Shown: positions 43,818 through 52,980, numbered from the stretch's first letter. The stretch: DNA of 64,000 nt from Haloferax litoreum (GCF_009674605.1 NZ_WKJO01000001.1:62001-126000); one strand, 5' to 3'. Program-made: numbers and translations. Notes: generated by a model not told the origin, from the letters alone.

Positions 43818-45858
43818 CGTTCGCAGGGTCGACGAGGACGCGGACGGCGCTGTGTTTGTACTCGGGGATCTTCGCTGTCGGGTCGAGAGCGTCCCCCGTG
43901 AGTTTGTTCACGAGTGGGTCGGCGTAGTGGAACGTGGTGAACACGGTTCCTCGGCGAACGGCAGGCGTGACTTCGGCGGCGACGGTGACGGTTCCGCGGT
44001 CGTTTTCGATGCGGACTCGGTCGCCATCCTCGATACCCCGGTCTGCGGCGTCGTCGGGATGGATCTGAAGCACGTCCTCGCCGCGCATCCGCATCAAGAC
44101 GCCCGACCGTCGGGTGAGCGCGCCGCTGTTGAAGTGCTGGAGGACGCGCCCCGTCGTGAGGACGAGTTCGTCGTCTTCGACGGGGTCTGCCGGGTCCACG
44201 TGTTCGACGACGCGCAGAGGGGCAGTCTTCGACCCGGTTTCGAACTGTTCGGTGTGGAGGATTGCGGTCCCCTCGGTTGCACCCTCGGGGAACGGCCACC
44301 GCTGACTCCCGGTGCCGATTCCGTCGTACGACATTCCGGCGTAGAGTGGTGAGACTGCTCGTAACTCGTCGAAGACGCCTTCTGGCGTCTCCGGCGTGTC
44401 GAGACCGGCGACGCGCTGGGCGAACTCTCGGAGCACGTCGAAGTCGGTTCGGGCGTCGCCCGGCGGTGCGACGTTCTGGCGCATGCGAATGACCTGTCTA
44501 TCGGTATTGGTCACGGTTCCCGACTTCTCCGCCCAGACGCTTCCGGGGAGTACCACGTCGGCGAACTCGGCCGTTTCGGTCGGGAACACGTCGTGGACGA
44601 CACAGAAGTCGAGTTTCTCGAACTGCGCTTCGACGTGGTTCGCGTTCGGTTCGGTAACGGCGGGGTTCTCGCCGAAGACGTACGCCGCTCGGACCTCGTC
44701 GCCGAAGCGGTGGGTCGCTTCGACTTCGGTGAGACCGGGGGTCGCCGGCGGTTCGAACCCCCACACCTCGGCGACAGCGGCGCGGGCGACGGCGTCAGTG
44801 ACCTGCTGATAACCGGGGAGGACGTTCGGTAGCCCTCCCACGTCACCAGCACCCTGCACGTTGTTCTGGCCGCGAAGTGGGTTCACGCCGGTCCCCGCCT
44901 TGCCGACGTTGCCGGTGAGGAGTGGCAGATTGATGAGCGTCTGGACGTTGTCGGTGCCGCAGTGATGCTGACTCATCCCCATCCCGGTGAAGATGGCGGC
45001 GCGCCCCGCTTCGCCGTAGATTCGGGCCGCTTCTCTGAGGTCCTCGGGGTCCACGCCGGCGCGGTCTGCTTCCGCGTCGATGTCGATACCAGCGAGGTAC
45101 TCGCGGAGGTCCTCGAACCCGGTGGTTCGCTCGGCGACGAACTCCTCGTCCACGAGTCCCTCCTCGACGATGACGGCCGCCATCGCGTTCAACAGCGGGA
45201 TGTCGAATCCGGGTTTGACGGGGAGGTGGATGTCGGCGGCCTTCGTGGTCGGGTTCTCTCGTGGGTCGACGTGTATCAGTTTCGTGCCCGACTTGAGCGC
45301 CGGGAGGAGGTACGACCGGAAGATGACGGGATGCTGTTCGGCCGGGTTTGCACCCGTGACGAGGTACACGTCTGCTTCCATCAGGTCTTCGAGTGAGTTC
45401 GTCATCGCCCCCGCGCCGAACCGGTCGCCCATCGCAGCAACCGTCGAGGAGTGACAGAGACGCGCGCAGTTGTCGATATTGTTCGTCCCGAGTTTCCGTG
45501 CCGTCTTCTGGAGGAGGTAATTCTCCTCGTTCGTGCAGTTCGAAGACGTGAAAAAGAACACCGAGTCAGGACCGTGGTCCGCGACGATACGGTCGAACTC
45601 TCGTTCGATTCGGTCGAACGCCTCTTCCCACGTCGCTTCGACTAACGTTCCGTTGACGCGGACGAGCGGTCTCGTCAACCGCTCTTCATGTTCGACGACG
45701 TCCCACGCCGCGGCACCCTTCGGACAGAGTTCTCCTTTCTGATTCACCGGTCCTTTCCACCCGACGGCGCTCTCGCGGTCTGCATCGTACTTGATGCCGC
45801 ACCCGACACCACAGTACGGGCAGACGCTCTCGTTCGGTTCTACCACTCGGTCACTCAT
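43810..45858 (-). CDS. Formate dehydrogenase alpha-like molybdopterin oxidoreductase
   Basis: A 682-residue FdhA-type enzyme. The N-terminal 4Fe-4S ligands are CPYCGVGCGIKY plus LCPKG (Cys spacing x2, x3, about x26). The active-site position is a cysteine in NCARLCHSSTVAAM, where selenocysteine occurs in other FDHs. Domain segments TGANPAEQHPVIF and LTTGRVLQHFNSGALT bind bis-MGD. Formate oxidation to CO2 is most likely; nitrate-reductase-like activity cannot be excluded. ATG at 45858 is preferred to 45885 because of TATA spacing. mobA and yqeC alongside support an FDH assignment. Confidence 0.85.
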   Translation of the reverse strand: MSDRVVEPNESVCPYCGVGCGIKYDADRESAVGWKGPVNQKGELCPKGAAAWDVVEHEERLTRPLVRVNGTLVEATWEEAFDRIEREFDRIVADHGPDSVFFFTSSNCTNEENYLLQKTARKLGTNNIDNCARLCHSSTVAAMGDRFGAGAMTNSLEDLMEADVYLVTGANPAEQHPVIFRSYLLPALKSGTKLIHVDPRENPTTKAADIHLPVKPGFDIPLLNAMAAVIVEEGLVDEEFVAERTTGFEDLREYLAGIDIDAEADRAGVDPEDLREAARIYGEAGRAAIFTGMGMSQHHCGTDNVQTLINLPLLTGNVGKAGTGVNPLRGQNNVQGAGDVGGLPNVLPGYQQVTDAVARAAVAEVWGFEPPATPGLTEVEATHRFGDEVRAAYVFGENPAVTEPNANHVEAQFEKLDFCVVHDVFPTETAEFADVVLPGSVWAEKSGTVTNTDRQVIRMRQNVAPPGDARTDFDVLREFAQRVAGLDTPETPEGVFDELRAVSPLYAGMSYDGIGTGSQRWPFPEGATEGTAILHTEQFETGSKTAPLRVVEHVDPADPVEDDELVLTTGRVLQHFNSGALTRRSGVLMRMRGEDVLQIHPDDAADRGIEDGDRVRIENDRGTVTVAAEVTPAVRRGTVFTTFHYADPLVNKLTGDALDPTAKIPEYKHSAVRVLVDPANDD

Positions 45859-46158
45859 GGTCGGACCCCACGCATAGTCGGACATGCAACGGCAGTGATA
45901 TTCATCGTACCGCCGGAACCAGCGACGTGACAATCGTCGGTGGAGATACGTCCTCGCGTGTCGTTCAGTCGGAACGTGCGGAACCGTCCAAATGCGCGAG
46001 ACTGGAGGCCCGAGCAAACGCACCGAAGAAGCTAGCGTCTCGCCTCTCTCGTTCTTCGTCTCGCAGTTCACTGGTTCGTTCGTCCCGTCTCTCTCGCAAA
46101 CCTGCATCCCAGCTGGGTGAACGGCTGCGTGTTCACCGAGTGAGTGGGTTCTGAATCC

Positions 46159-46851
46159 TCATCCGCCGACCATGGCCATGATTCGGTCGCGGTAGAGGTA
46201 TCCGAAAACCGACGCCGAGACGAGGACAGAGACGAGTACCACGACGAGGACGGGGTCGCCGTTTGCCGCCGCGGACCCTGCGAGGTTCACGAGGAGGAAA
46301 CCCGGAAGTCGCCCGACTGCGGCGACGGCGACGATACGCCGAATCGGGATGTCTGTGAGACCCGCCGCGAAGCAGATGGCGTCGTCGGGGAGTCCCGGAA
46401 CGAGGAAGATGAGAAAAAGGACGGCGAGGCCGTGGTCCGCCACCACGTCGTCGAAGAGGGCGAGGGCGTCGTCCGTGATGACGCGTTCGACGTAGGGCCG
46501 ACCGTAGTAGCGGGCGATAGCGACGGCGAGTGCCGTCCCGAGGACGATGCCGACCATGCTGTAGACCGTGCCCCAGAACGCACCGAAGAGGAACCCGCTG
46601 GCGAACCCGAGTGCCTGCCCCGGAACCGGTGCGAGGAGGACCTGAAGGACCTGGACGGCGACGAACGCCACCGGTGCCAGCGGACCGACGTCGAGGAGCA
46701 CTACCCTGAGTTGCCTCGGGTCGGCGAGGAAGGGGTACTGACTCACGACGTACGACCCGCCGACGAGCGTGAGCGCGACGAGTACGCCGACGAGAAGCAC
46801 CGTCTGCCAGCGGTCGGACGTCGACTCGAAGAGGGACGGAACACGAGACAC
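46159..46851 (-). CDS. TVP38/TMEM64 family (DedA-like) membrane protein
   Basis: A 230-residue membrane protein with about six helices. The conserved motif is VLLAPVPGQALGFASGFLFGAFWGT (VxPGxxLxxxxGxxFG-like) and a second FLVPGLPDDAICFAAGLTDI. TVP38/DedA proteins are linked to membrane lipid flipping and proton-coupled homeostasis. A GTG start at 46851 gives VSRVPSLFE; a longer frame overlaps the divergent UspA gene and is rejected. Divergent promoter space separates it from that gene. Confidence 0.85.
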   Translation of the reverse strand: MSRVPSLFESTSDRWQTVLLVGVLVALTLVGGSYVVSQYPFLADPRQLRVVLLDVGPLAPVAFVAVQVLQVLLAPVPGQALGFASGFLFGAFWGTVYSMVGIVLGTALAVAIARYYGRPYVERVITDDALALFDDVVADHGLAVLFLIFLVPGLPDDAICFAAGLTDIPIRRIVAVAAVGRLPGFLLVNLAGSAAANGDPVLVVVLVSVLVSASVFGYLYRDRIMAMVGG

Positions 46852-46927
46852 ACTGACGCTCTCGCGCGCCGGAGGGAAAAACCTCGCCGCGAGAGCGCTT
46901 TTGTGTCGAGAGCGCGTACTGACACGT

Positions 46928-47371
46928 ATGCCCGATGTCATCCTCGTCGCAGTCGATGGGTCACCACTCTCGAAGCGAGCGTTCGAGCAGGCGCTCTCGG
47001 ATGCCGGCTCGACCGTCATCGCGCTGCACGTCATCGACCCCTCTGACCCGGGGTACAGCGCACCGATAGACGTGGACGTGACCCTCGAACCGCTCCACGG
47101 GTCCGCAGAATGGTACGAGAAGGCGAACAAAATCGCCGACGAGATATTCGAGGAACTCACCGCCCTCGCAGACGGGAGCGGTGTCGACGTTCGGACGGAG
47201 ACGCTCCGCGGCGACCCCGCTCGGAGCATCGTCGAGCACGCGCGTGACGAAGACGTAGACGCCATCTACGTCGGTGGTCACGGCCGGACAGGTGAGACGA
47301 ACCTTATGCTCGGGAGCGTCGCGGAACTCGTCGCGAGCAGAGCACCGGTCAGCGTCACCGTCGTCCGCTAG
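46928..47371 (+). CDS. Universal stress protein (UspA family)
   Basis: A 147-residue UspA protein: MPDVILVAVDGSPLSKRAFEQ, then VGGHGRTGETNLMLGSVAELV, the ATP-binding loop. It faces the convergent UspA at 47,426 and is divergent from the TVP38 gene. A likely stress-response protein of unknown partner. Confidence 0.88.
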   Translation: MPDVILVAVDGSPLSKRAFEQALSDAGSTVIALHVIDPSDPGYSAPIDVDVTLEPLHGSAEWYEKANKIADEIFEELTALADGSGVDVRTETLRGDPARSIVEHARDEDVDAIYVGGHGRTGETNLMLGSVAELVASRAPVSVTVVR

Positions 47372-47425
47372 CTGGGCGCAGACGACCATTCGACGGCCGT
47401 TCTGACAGGCCCCGTCCGGGCGTCT

Positions 47426-47851
47426 TCACTCGTCGTCGAGCGCGGGTGGAACACACATCACTGGCACGTCTGAGAGTCTGACCACTCGCTCGGCGACACT
47501 CCCGACGAGGTATCGTTCGAGTCCACTCGTTCCGTGTGTCCCCATCACGACGAGGTCTACGTTTCGCTCCTTGCCGTAGTCGACAATCGTCTCGGACGGC
47601 AGTCCGACCCGAATCTCCGTCTCGACGGGCACGTCACGTGCTGCAGCGAGGTCAGCGACGGAGGAGACTACCGCTTCGCCGCGCGTCTCTTCGTCGTCTT
47701 CACCGGGACTGTCGGTGTGCGACACTCGCACGTCGACGACGTAGAGCACGTGGAGTGCCGCGCCGTACGTCGCCGCGAGGTCGACCGCGTACTCGGCCGC
47801 ACGCTCTGCGTGGGTACTTCCGTCGGTGGGAACGAGGATGTGGTCGAACAT
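47426..47851 (-). CDS. Universal stress protein (UspA family)
   Basis: A 141-residue UspA protein starting MFDHILVPTDGSTHAERAAEYAVDLA. Its ATP loop reads MGTHGTSGLERYLVGSVAERV. The start at 47851 is chosen over a longer in-frame reading. A tail VPPALDDE ends the protein. It converges with the Usp gene at 46,928. Confidence 0.9.
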   Translation of the reverse strand: MFDHILVPTDGSTHAERAAEYAVDLAATYGAALHVLYVVDVRVSHTDSPGEDDEETRGEAVVSSVADLAAARDVPVETEIRVGLPSETIVDYGKERNVDLVVMGTHGTSGLERYLVGSVAERVVRLSDVPVMCVPPALDDE

Positions 47852-47993
47852 GTGTGGAGACACGCAGGCAATCCGGATAAAACCGGATACCCGACCACGA
47901 AGTGGTGGAAATTCACCCGTTTTCTCGGGTGTCGGGAAGTGAGAATCTGTCTTATGGTGAGTGCAGTCGTACTTACTCACGGGGGAGTTACAG

Positions 47994-48464
47994 ATGCCAA
48001 CCAACGAACAACGAACTGCCGAACTCTGGATTCGACCGATTCGAGACGGCCTCAGAGAGGAACACCAGTCGCTCGTCGTCCGACTGGAGCGACTCGTCAG
48101 AGAGGGTTACCTCGACGACGTGTGCATGCGGACGTGGAACCGTAACGTCGACGTCGAGGGCGACACTGCGCCGACACAGCGGGACGCACTCGTCCGAGAA
48201 CGTCTCGCTGCATTCAGACAGTGGGCGCGTCGCGAGGGTGTCGAGCTGCCGACGCTCGACGAACACGCCACTGTCGGGTCGGGGCGGATGGGCCCTTCCC
48301 ACGACACTATCGTCCTCCCACAGACACTCGTCGCAGTGTTCCGTGGCGAGGACGTCGAGGCAGTCTACCCGCACGAACGGCGCGGGGAGATGAAGGCTGT
48401 CGCCGATTGGGTCGAAGACGCAGAGTCTGCCCTCGGTATCGATACCGACCGAATCGACATCTGA
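47994..48464 (+). CDS. HTH-like haloarchaeal protein of unknown function
   Basis: A 156-residue protein: a charged N-terminal part (ELWIRPIRDGLREEHQSLVVRLERL), a single VCMRTWN segment and a C-terminal stretch RGEDVEAVYPHERRGEMKAVADW. It resembles halo-specific HTH-containing proteins, but I cannot identify a clear DNA-binding motif. Stop at 48464 converges with the Bat regulator one base away. The function is unknown. Confidence 0.65.
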   Translation: MPTNEQRTAELWIRPIRDGLREEHQSLVVRLERLVREGYLDDVCMRTWNRNVDVEGDTAPTQRDALVRERLAAFRQWARREGVELPTLDEHATVGSGRMGPSHDTIVLPQTLVAVFRGEDVEAVYPHERRGEMKAVADWVEDAESALGIDTDRIDI

Positions 48465-48465
48465 G

Positions 48466-49128
48466 TCACTGACTCGACGGAATGTCGGAGCAGACGGTGG
48501 ACGAGACGAGTGTGGCGATGCCCCGCCGGAGGCGTTCGGATGCCGACTGAGGAGAGATGTCCAAGTCGTCCGCGAGGTCCGATAGCGACACCGACCGGGG
48601 TATCTCGAAGTATCCCGACTCGGCGGCGAGGGTGATGACTTGCCGCTGTTTTTCACTGAGACCGTACCCAGTCGCACTCGGGGCATCACCGCGGTAGATG
48701 CGCTCGACGGACATCTCGAGACCCATCTCGGCACAGAGTCTTCGATACCGAACGAGTGCGTCTCGGTCTGGGAACCGCATTCGGGTGTGGAGTCCGTCCG
48801 TCGTGAACGACACATCGAGACGTGAAGCACCGACTTCGACGTCGTTCGGATAGATGACTGCACCGGCGTCGTCCGTAATCTGAACCCGGTAGAGTCGCCG
48901 TTGTGGGAGTGACTCCATCAGTTCAGGAGACGCAACCGTCTCGTCTCTTCGCATCCCCTCTTCGAAGGCGTCGAAATCACCGCCACTCGCCCACACGAAG
49001 AGGACCGGACGCTCTGGGTCTGCCGCGACGGCCTGTTCGACGTCGAGTCGCATCGCCGGTGCGTAGCCAATCGCGGTCGTCAGAGGAAGGACTTGACTGG
49101 TAATGGTGAACTCTGCGATGCAACTCAT
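48466..49128 (-). CDS. Bat-type (HTH_10) transcriptional regulator
   Basis: A 220-residue bacterio-opsin-activator-type regulator. Residues 1 to about 145 form the sensor-like domain (EAVAADPERPVLFVWASGGD, RRLYRVQITDDAGAVIYPNDV); the C-terminal HTH_10 reads LSEKQRQVITLAAESGYFEIPRSVSLSDLADDLDISPQSASERLRRG. A 17-base palindrome (49,161-49,177) sits directly upstream of a TATA box, suggesting autoregulation or a partner site. It converges with the gene ending at 48,464. Confidence 0.85.
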   Translation of the reverse strand: MSCIAEFTITSQVLPLTTAIGYAPAMRLDVEQAVAADPERPVLFVWASGGDFDAFEEGMRRDETVASPELMESLPQRRLYRVQITDDAGAVIYPNDVEVGASRLDVSFTTDGLHTRMRFPDRDALVRYRRLCAEMGLEMSVERIYRGDAPSATGYGLSEKQRQVITLAAESGYFEIPRSVSLSDLADDLDISPQSASERLRRGIATLVSSTVCSDIPSSQ

Positions 49129-49147
49129 TTTCGTCAGCAACGTGCTG

Positions 49148-49160
49148 GAGAATATAAAAT
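49148..49160 (-). promoter_or_regulatory. TATA box of the Bat-type gene at 49128
   Basis: On the minus strand, GTATTTTATATTC lies about 20-32 bases before the ATG at 49128. Confidence 0.55.
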
Positions 49161-49177
49161 ACAGTCATTCTGACTGT
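49161..49177. promoter_or_regulatory. 17-base palindrome next to the Bat gene TATA box
   Basis: ACAGTCA-TTC-TGACTGT has seven-base perfect arms around a three-base centre and lies directly upstream of the TATA box, the place where archaeal regulators usually bind. Confidence 0.5.
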
Positions 49178-49379
49178 TATATTCGGGGTCGTACGAAGGG
49201 CCCCGGGCGAGGCCCAAAACTGTTGTCAGAGGCACGCCCACTGGCACGACAGTGTCGTATAATCGTGGGCGAATCAATTTTCTACGTCTGGTCACGAATA
49301 GGTGCGCCCTGATTTATCAAGTCATTATATATGGGCGACGAAGCGTCACCCTTACTCGGAGTCACGCAGTGGGACAGAT

Positions 49380-50366
49380 ATGAACGTCCCCTGTGTCCGT
49401 GTTCCCCGCGAGACGGGTGAAGCGACACGCCAACGTCTCGCAGACGCCGGCCTGTTGGACCACGAACATCAGATAACGGTCGTGGAGGGACACCTCTACA
49501 TTCCCGTCGTCGCTGTCGGTGCAGTCCCGGCAGATTTCGAAGTCGTCGAATACGAATCGCCGGCCCGAGACACGCAGACGACGCCCGCCGAGATTCTCGG
49601 CTACGAACCGTCGTACGAACGACTCGGTGATATCGTCATCCTCGACGAAGACGACCCGGAACGCGCCCGAGAGATTGCCGAGGCCATCGTCGAGTCCGAC
49701 CTGAAGGCCGACACGGTAGTGAATCGCGCTTCGAAGATTAAAGGCGAACTCCGCGTTCGTGACTGGGACGTACTCGTCGGCGACTCGACGGAGACGGTCC
49801 ACCGCGAGTACGGTACCGAACTGCACCTGGATATCGACACGGTCTACTTCTCGCCTCGTCTCGCCACGGAGCGTCACCGCGTCGTCGAGCAGATTCGCGA
49901 GGGAGAGCACGTCTTCGACATGTTCGCCGGTGTCGGCCCGTTCGCCGTCCCGGCGGCCGAGGCGGGCGCTGAAGTCGTCGCCTGCGACCTGAACGAAGCG
50001 GCCATCGAGTTCCTCCGGGAGAACGCCAAGCGAAACGACGTGGCAGACCGAATCACCGCGGTTCACGGCGACGTCCGTGAAATCGCCGACGACTACGAAG
50101 GGTGGGCCGAGCGCCTCATCATGAACCTCCCCCACAGCGCCGACGAGTTCCTCGACACCGCGGTCCGACTCGCCGGTGACGAGTGTGTCGTCCACCTCTA
50201 CGACATCCAGCACGAAGACGACCCGTTCGGACCCGGCCTCGCCGCCGTCCGCGCCGCCGCCGAACCCGAGTACGACGTGGAGGTGCTCGAAGAGCAAATC
50301 GTCCGCTCGTACGCCCCCCACGAGTTCAACGTCTGTCTCGACGTTCGCCTGACGAAGCGGTCGTGA
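49380..50366 (+). CDS. trm5: tRNA (guanine37-N1)-methyltransferase Trm5
   Basis: A 328-residue archaeal Trm5. The N-terminal D1 domain includes VPRETGEATRQRLADAGLLD; the middle domain has ILGYEPSYERLGDIVILDED; the SAM-binding Rossmann part has DMFAGVGPFAVPAAEAGAEV and CDLNEAAIEFLRENAK, and the catalytic NLPHSADEFLD. It methylates G37 next to the anticodon to prevent frameshifting. ATG at 49380 matches the family start. It is immediately upstream of the tRNA-Thr gene. Confidence 0.93.
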   Translation: MNVPCVRVPRETGEATRQRLADAGLLDHEHQITVVEGHLYIPVVAVGAVPADFEVVEYESPARDTQTTPAEILGYEPSYERLGDIVILDEDDPERAREIAEAIVESDLKADTVVNRASKIKGELRVRDWDVLVGDSTETVHREYGTELHLDIDTVYFSPRLATERHRVVEQIREGEHVFDMFAGVGPFAVPAAEAGAEVVACDLNEAAIEFLRENAKRNDVADRITAVHGDVREIADDYEGWAERLIMNLPHSADEFLDTAVRLAGDECVVHLYDIQHEDDPFGPGLAAVRAAAEPEYDVEVLEEQIVRSYAPHEFNVCLDVRLTKRS

Positions 50367-50410
50367 GGTGGCGTGGTGACGACCGGCAGACACCGGGTTG
50401 ATTCGCAAGT

Positions 50411-50418
50411 CTTAATTA
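50411..50418 (+). promoter_or_regulatory. TATA-like box of tRNA-Thr
   Basis: CTTAATTA at 50,411-50,418, about 42-49 bases before the mature tRNA 5' end, a normal spacing for a short 5' leader. Confidence 0.4.
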
Positions 50419-50459
50419 CGTCTCCGGGGTACGAAAGAATGCGTTCGGAAGCCCACCGC

Positions 50460-50532
50460 GCCGGTGTAGCTCAGCTGGCAGAGCGATTCCTTCGTAAGGA
50501 ATAGGCCGAGGGTTCAAATCCCTCCACCGGCT
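50460..50532 (+). tRNA. tRNA-Thr (anticodon CGT)
   Basis: A 73-base cloverleaf. Acceptor GCCGGTG pairs with CACCGGC and is followed by discriminator T73. D-arm GCTC/GAGC, anticodon stem ATTCC/GGAAT around TTCGTAA gives anticodon CGT, and T-arm GAGGG TTCAAAT CCCTC. No intron and no encoded CCA. The anticodon reads ACG codons for Thr. The gene marks the left boundary of the integrated element. Confidence 0.96.
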
Positions 50533-50603
50533 TCTACTGATTCCTTAACAATCCCACGAGTCAACTCCAGAGACGAAGGTCTCTGTTCGTGGGGTGGTCT
50601 CGC

Positions 50604-52733
50604 GTGAGCGACGATTCCACCGGTGAAGTCGTCGCTGAGTTCTCCGCACTCGAAGACGCCGAAGTCGTCACTTCCGATAGTGATGACACAGTTGGGTCTT
50701 CGGTCGAGACCGATTATGAACCGGGTTCAACCGTCGACGATAGTGAGGAAGAACCCGAGTTCGAGCTTCCCGAGTTCGTCGCGGCGTGCCGTTACTGCCA
50801 GACGACTTTTGAGACCGAAGAGAATGCGCTTGACCACGAATGGAATTGCGACCTCGAACCAACCGGAGAGTGTCGCTTCTGTGGTGACACCCACATCCGG
50901 AAAGACGATCGCGAGGATCACTTCTATTCCTGCAGCGAAGCCGAGATGCACGAGCGGAGGCAGAAGCGTGGGGTCCGGGCTCGGTCGATGCGCGGACAGG
51001 ACGCCAGGACCACTGCCTCCGGGCTCAGAAAGTTCCTTCTTCCGCAGGCACACGAGTTCTCTGCTTACCTCAAGTGGGACGACTCTCTTTCGACGTACTT
51101 CGGTCTCGTCTCCCTCTACAAAATGCACGACTTCGAAGAGCACGGCCGTCTCCGTGCCGGTCTAGAACACAACGGGGAAGAGTGGAACATTGAGTTTGGT
51201 TACGCCGACAACCCCGGTCTCGCTGTTCCCGGTGAAGATACAGATCTGGGTCCGTACGATTGGCGTCTTGAGGATGTTCCTGAGTTCACCATTCACGTCT
51301 ACCCAGACGCTTACGAGTCGTATACAGATGCGAAAGACGACAACCGCAAGCGTGCGTATTTCCGCGTGCGTCCACGGTGGCCCGGTGTATACTCGAAGAG
51401 TGGGAAGAGTGTACCGAACCCGCACGACATTCTCGGCGTCGACGTCGAGACTCGCGGAAGCTACTTCGAGTTCACTGAGTACCCTTCGCTCCTGTACCAC
51501 GCACTCGACGAACTCGGTGACCGCCAAGAGGCGTTCAACTGGAACTCGTACACAGAAATTAACGCCGAACTCTGCCACCCAGAAAAGTTGCACCGTTCGT
51601 CGAATATCACCGACGCCGAACTCTACGTGCGCGGGAAGAAAGGAGAGACTGGCAAGGTATTCGCGATTGACGGGACGCTACACCGAATCTCGCTGATTCT
51701 CGGCCGTGAGCGGAGCGGATACGCAAAAACTGTTCGCGATGACCGCAAGTGCAAAGGATTCTACCACACTGCTACGATCTGCTCGATGCGTGCCAGCGAG
51801 GTTGTTGGCGATCACAAACTCCCCAAGGAGTTCAAGCACTACCACGTTAAGCACCCGGACGCCGTCGAAGGCACCGAACTCGAAAATCCGAAGATTGGTG
51901 TCTCTTATCAGAACTCACTGCATGACGATGTTCTCCGTTTCAAAGACGTCGACAGGCTCCACAACGAGCTCGAAGAAGGATTGCTGAACGTCCTCAAGTG
52001 GTCCGATATGCCGGTGACGCCGGACCACCAGAAGTACGTTGAGGACGATTATTTCAAAGTCGAAGGTGAGGCCAGGATGGTCAAAATCATCGACAACCCA
52101 CTTCCACGTATTGCCCAACAACAAGACGAAGAGGTTCGCCTCTTCGCGACTGCAGGTAACCTCTACGAAACCGACGTTGCGATTGTCGACGAACTCGTCA
52201 CCGACGGCGGGAACTGGTCTCCTGCCGAACTCGCTGATGCAATCGGCGTCACTCTCGATACTGCCTACAAGTCGCTCAAGCGACTCGGTGACCTCGTCAT
52301 CCGCGAGTACGGTCACGTCGAACTCGCTTCGAAGCATATCGCGAACGGGCTGGTCGAGCATATCGAATCCGCCCGTCGCACTGTTGAAGCGACTCTCGAA
52401 GAGACCGCTGAAGATATCATCCGGGCGGATACCTACGGCGAGAGCGACGACCCGTGGTCGCATTGGCTTCGCCACTGGGTCCGAAATCGAAAAGACGGCG
52501 AGTACAACGAGCGCCTCGAACTCGCCCCACAGAAGTCTCGGTCAGAAATCAAACGCCTCATCCGCTCTGGTGTGAATGCGTGGGCGCAAGTCACCGGAAA
52601 CAACCAAGCCGACTTCGCACACGAGTTTGAGGTTGAGGCTACTGACCTGGATACATCACGGAGACACGTGTTCAAATTCATCGACTTGAAGAATCTCATC
52701 GGCACCAGGAGTGTAGTCAAACTCGCCAGATAG
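50604..52733 (+). CDS. Zinc-finger and winged-helix protein of the integrated element
   Basis: A 709-residue protein with an acidic N-terminus (1-60) and two Cys/His fingers: CRYCQTTF...H...C (C62, C65, H78, C82) and CRFCGDTH...H...C (C90, C93, H106, C110). A long central domain is of unknown type. Near 505-575 a winged helix is visible (ELADAIGVTLDTAYKSLKRLGDLVIREYGHVEL). Either a replication initiator or a regulator is possible. GTG at 50604 is chosen (GTG at 50589 is an alternative). It directly follows tRNA-Thr, a usual site for element-borne genes. Confidence 0.7.
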   Translation: MSDDSTGEVVAEFSALEDAEVVTSDSDDTVGSSVETDYEPGSTVDDSEEEPEFELPEFVAACRYCQTTFETEENALDHEWNCDLEPTGECRFCGDTHIRKDDREDHFYSCSEAEMHERRQKRGVRARSMRGQDARTTASGLRKFLLPQAHEFSAYLKWDDSLSTYFGLVSLYKMHDFEEHGRLRAGLEHNGEEWNIEFGYADNPGLAVPGEDTDLGPYDWRLEDVPEFTIHVYPDAYESYTDAKDDNRKRAYFRVRPRWPGVYSKSGKSVPNPHDILGVDVETRGSYFEFTEYPSLLYHALDELGDRQEAFNWNSYTEINAELCHPEKLHRSSNITDAELYVRGKKGETGKVFAIDGTLHRISLILGRERSGYAKTVRDDRKCKGFYHTATICSMRASEVVGDHKLPKEFKHYHVKHPDAVEGTELENPKIGVSYQNSLHDDVLRFKDVDRLHNELEEGLLNVLKWSDMPVTPDHQKYVEDDYFKVEGEARMVKIIDNPLPRIAQQQDEEVRLFATAGNLYETDVAIVDELVTDGGNWSPAELADAIGVTLDTAYKSLKRLGDLVIREYGHVELASKHIANGLVEHIESARRTVEATLEETAEDIIRADTYGESDDPWSHWLRHWVRNRKDGEYNERLELAPQKSRSEIKRLIRSGVNAWAQVTGNNQADFAHEFEVEATDLDTSRRHVFKFIDLKNLIGTRSVVKLAR

Positions 52734-52873
52734 AGCACGACTGCTGAGTGGCAACACTATCGCTAGTCTAACTTGGCGGCAATTTGTTCCGCATTTCCAG
52801 AACCTTAGCGACTGTATTTTTCTGGACATTGTCTCGACCTTGCAGGGACCGCGTCCGCCGTCACTTCGAATCC

Positions 52874-52886
52874 GGGGGGTCCCCCC
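52874..52886. repeat. Hairpin 1: six G / six C
   Basis: GGGGGG-T-CCCCCC, six-base perfect arms. Confidence 0.6.
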
Positions 52887-52901
52887 TGATTCTCCGTTAG
52901 A

Positions 52902-52923
52902 TGTGTGGCTAAAGAGCCACACA
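52902..52923. repeat. Hairpin 2: nine-base arms
   Basis: TGTGTGGCT and AGCCACACA around the loop AAAG, perfect pairing. Confidence 0.7.
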
Positions 52924-52934
52924 CCAAGATTACC

Positions 52935-52955
52935 GGAGTCTGCTTCGCAGACTCC
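52935..52955. repeat. Hairpin 3: nine-base arms
   Basis: GGAGTCTGC and GCAGACTCC around TTC, perfect pairing. Confidence 0.7.
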
Positions 52956-52980
52956 AGATGAAGCACATGAAACGGAGGTC

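Noticed and set aside
46852-47265. Longer N-terminus for the TVP38 protein
   Set aside because: It would overlap the UspA gene on the other strand and lacks membrane-protein character; a GTG at 46851 gives the normal start.
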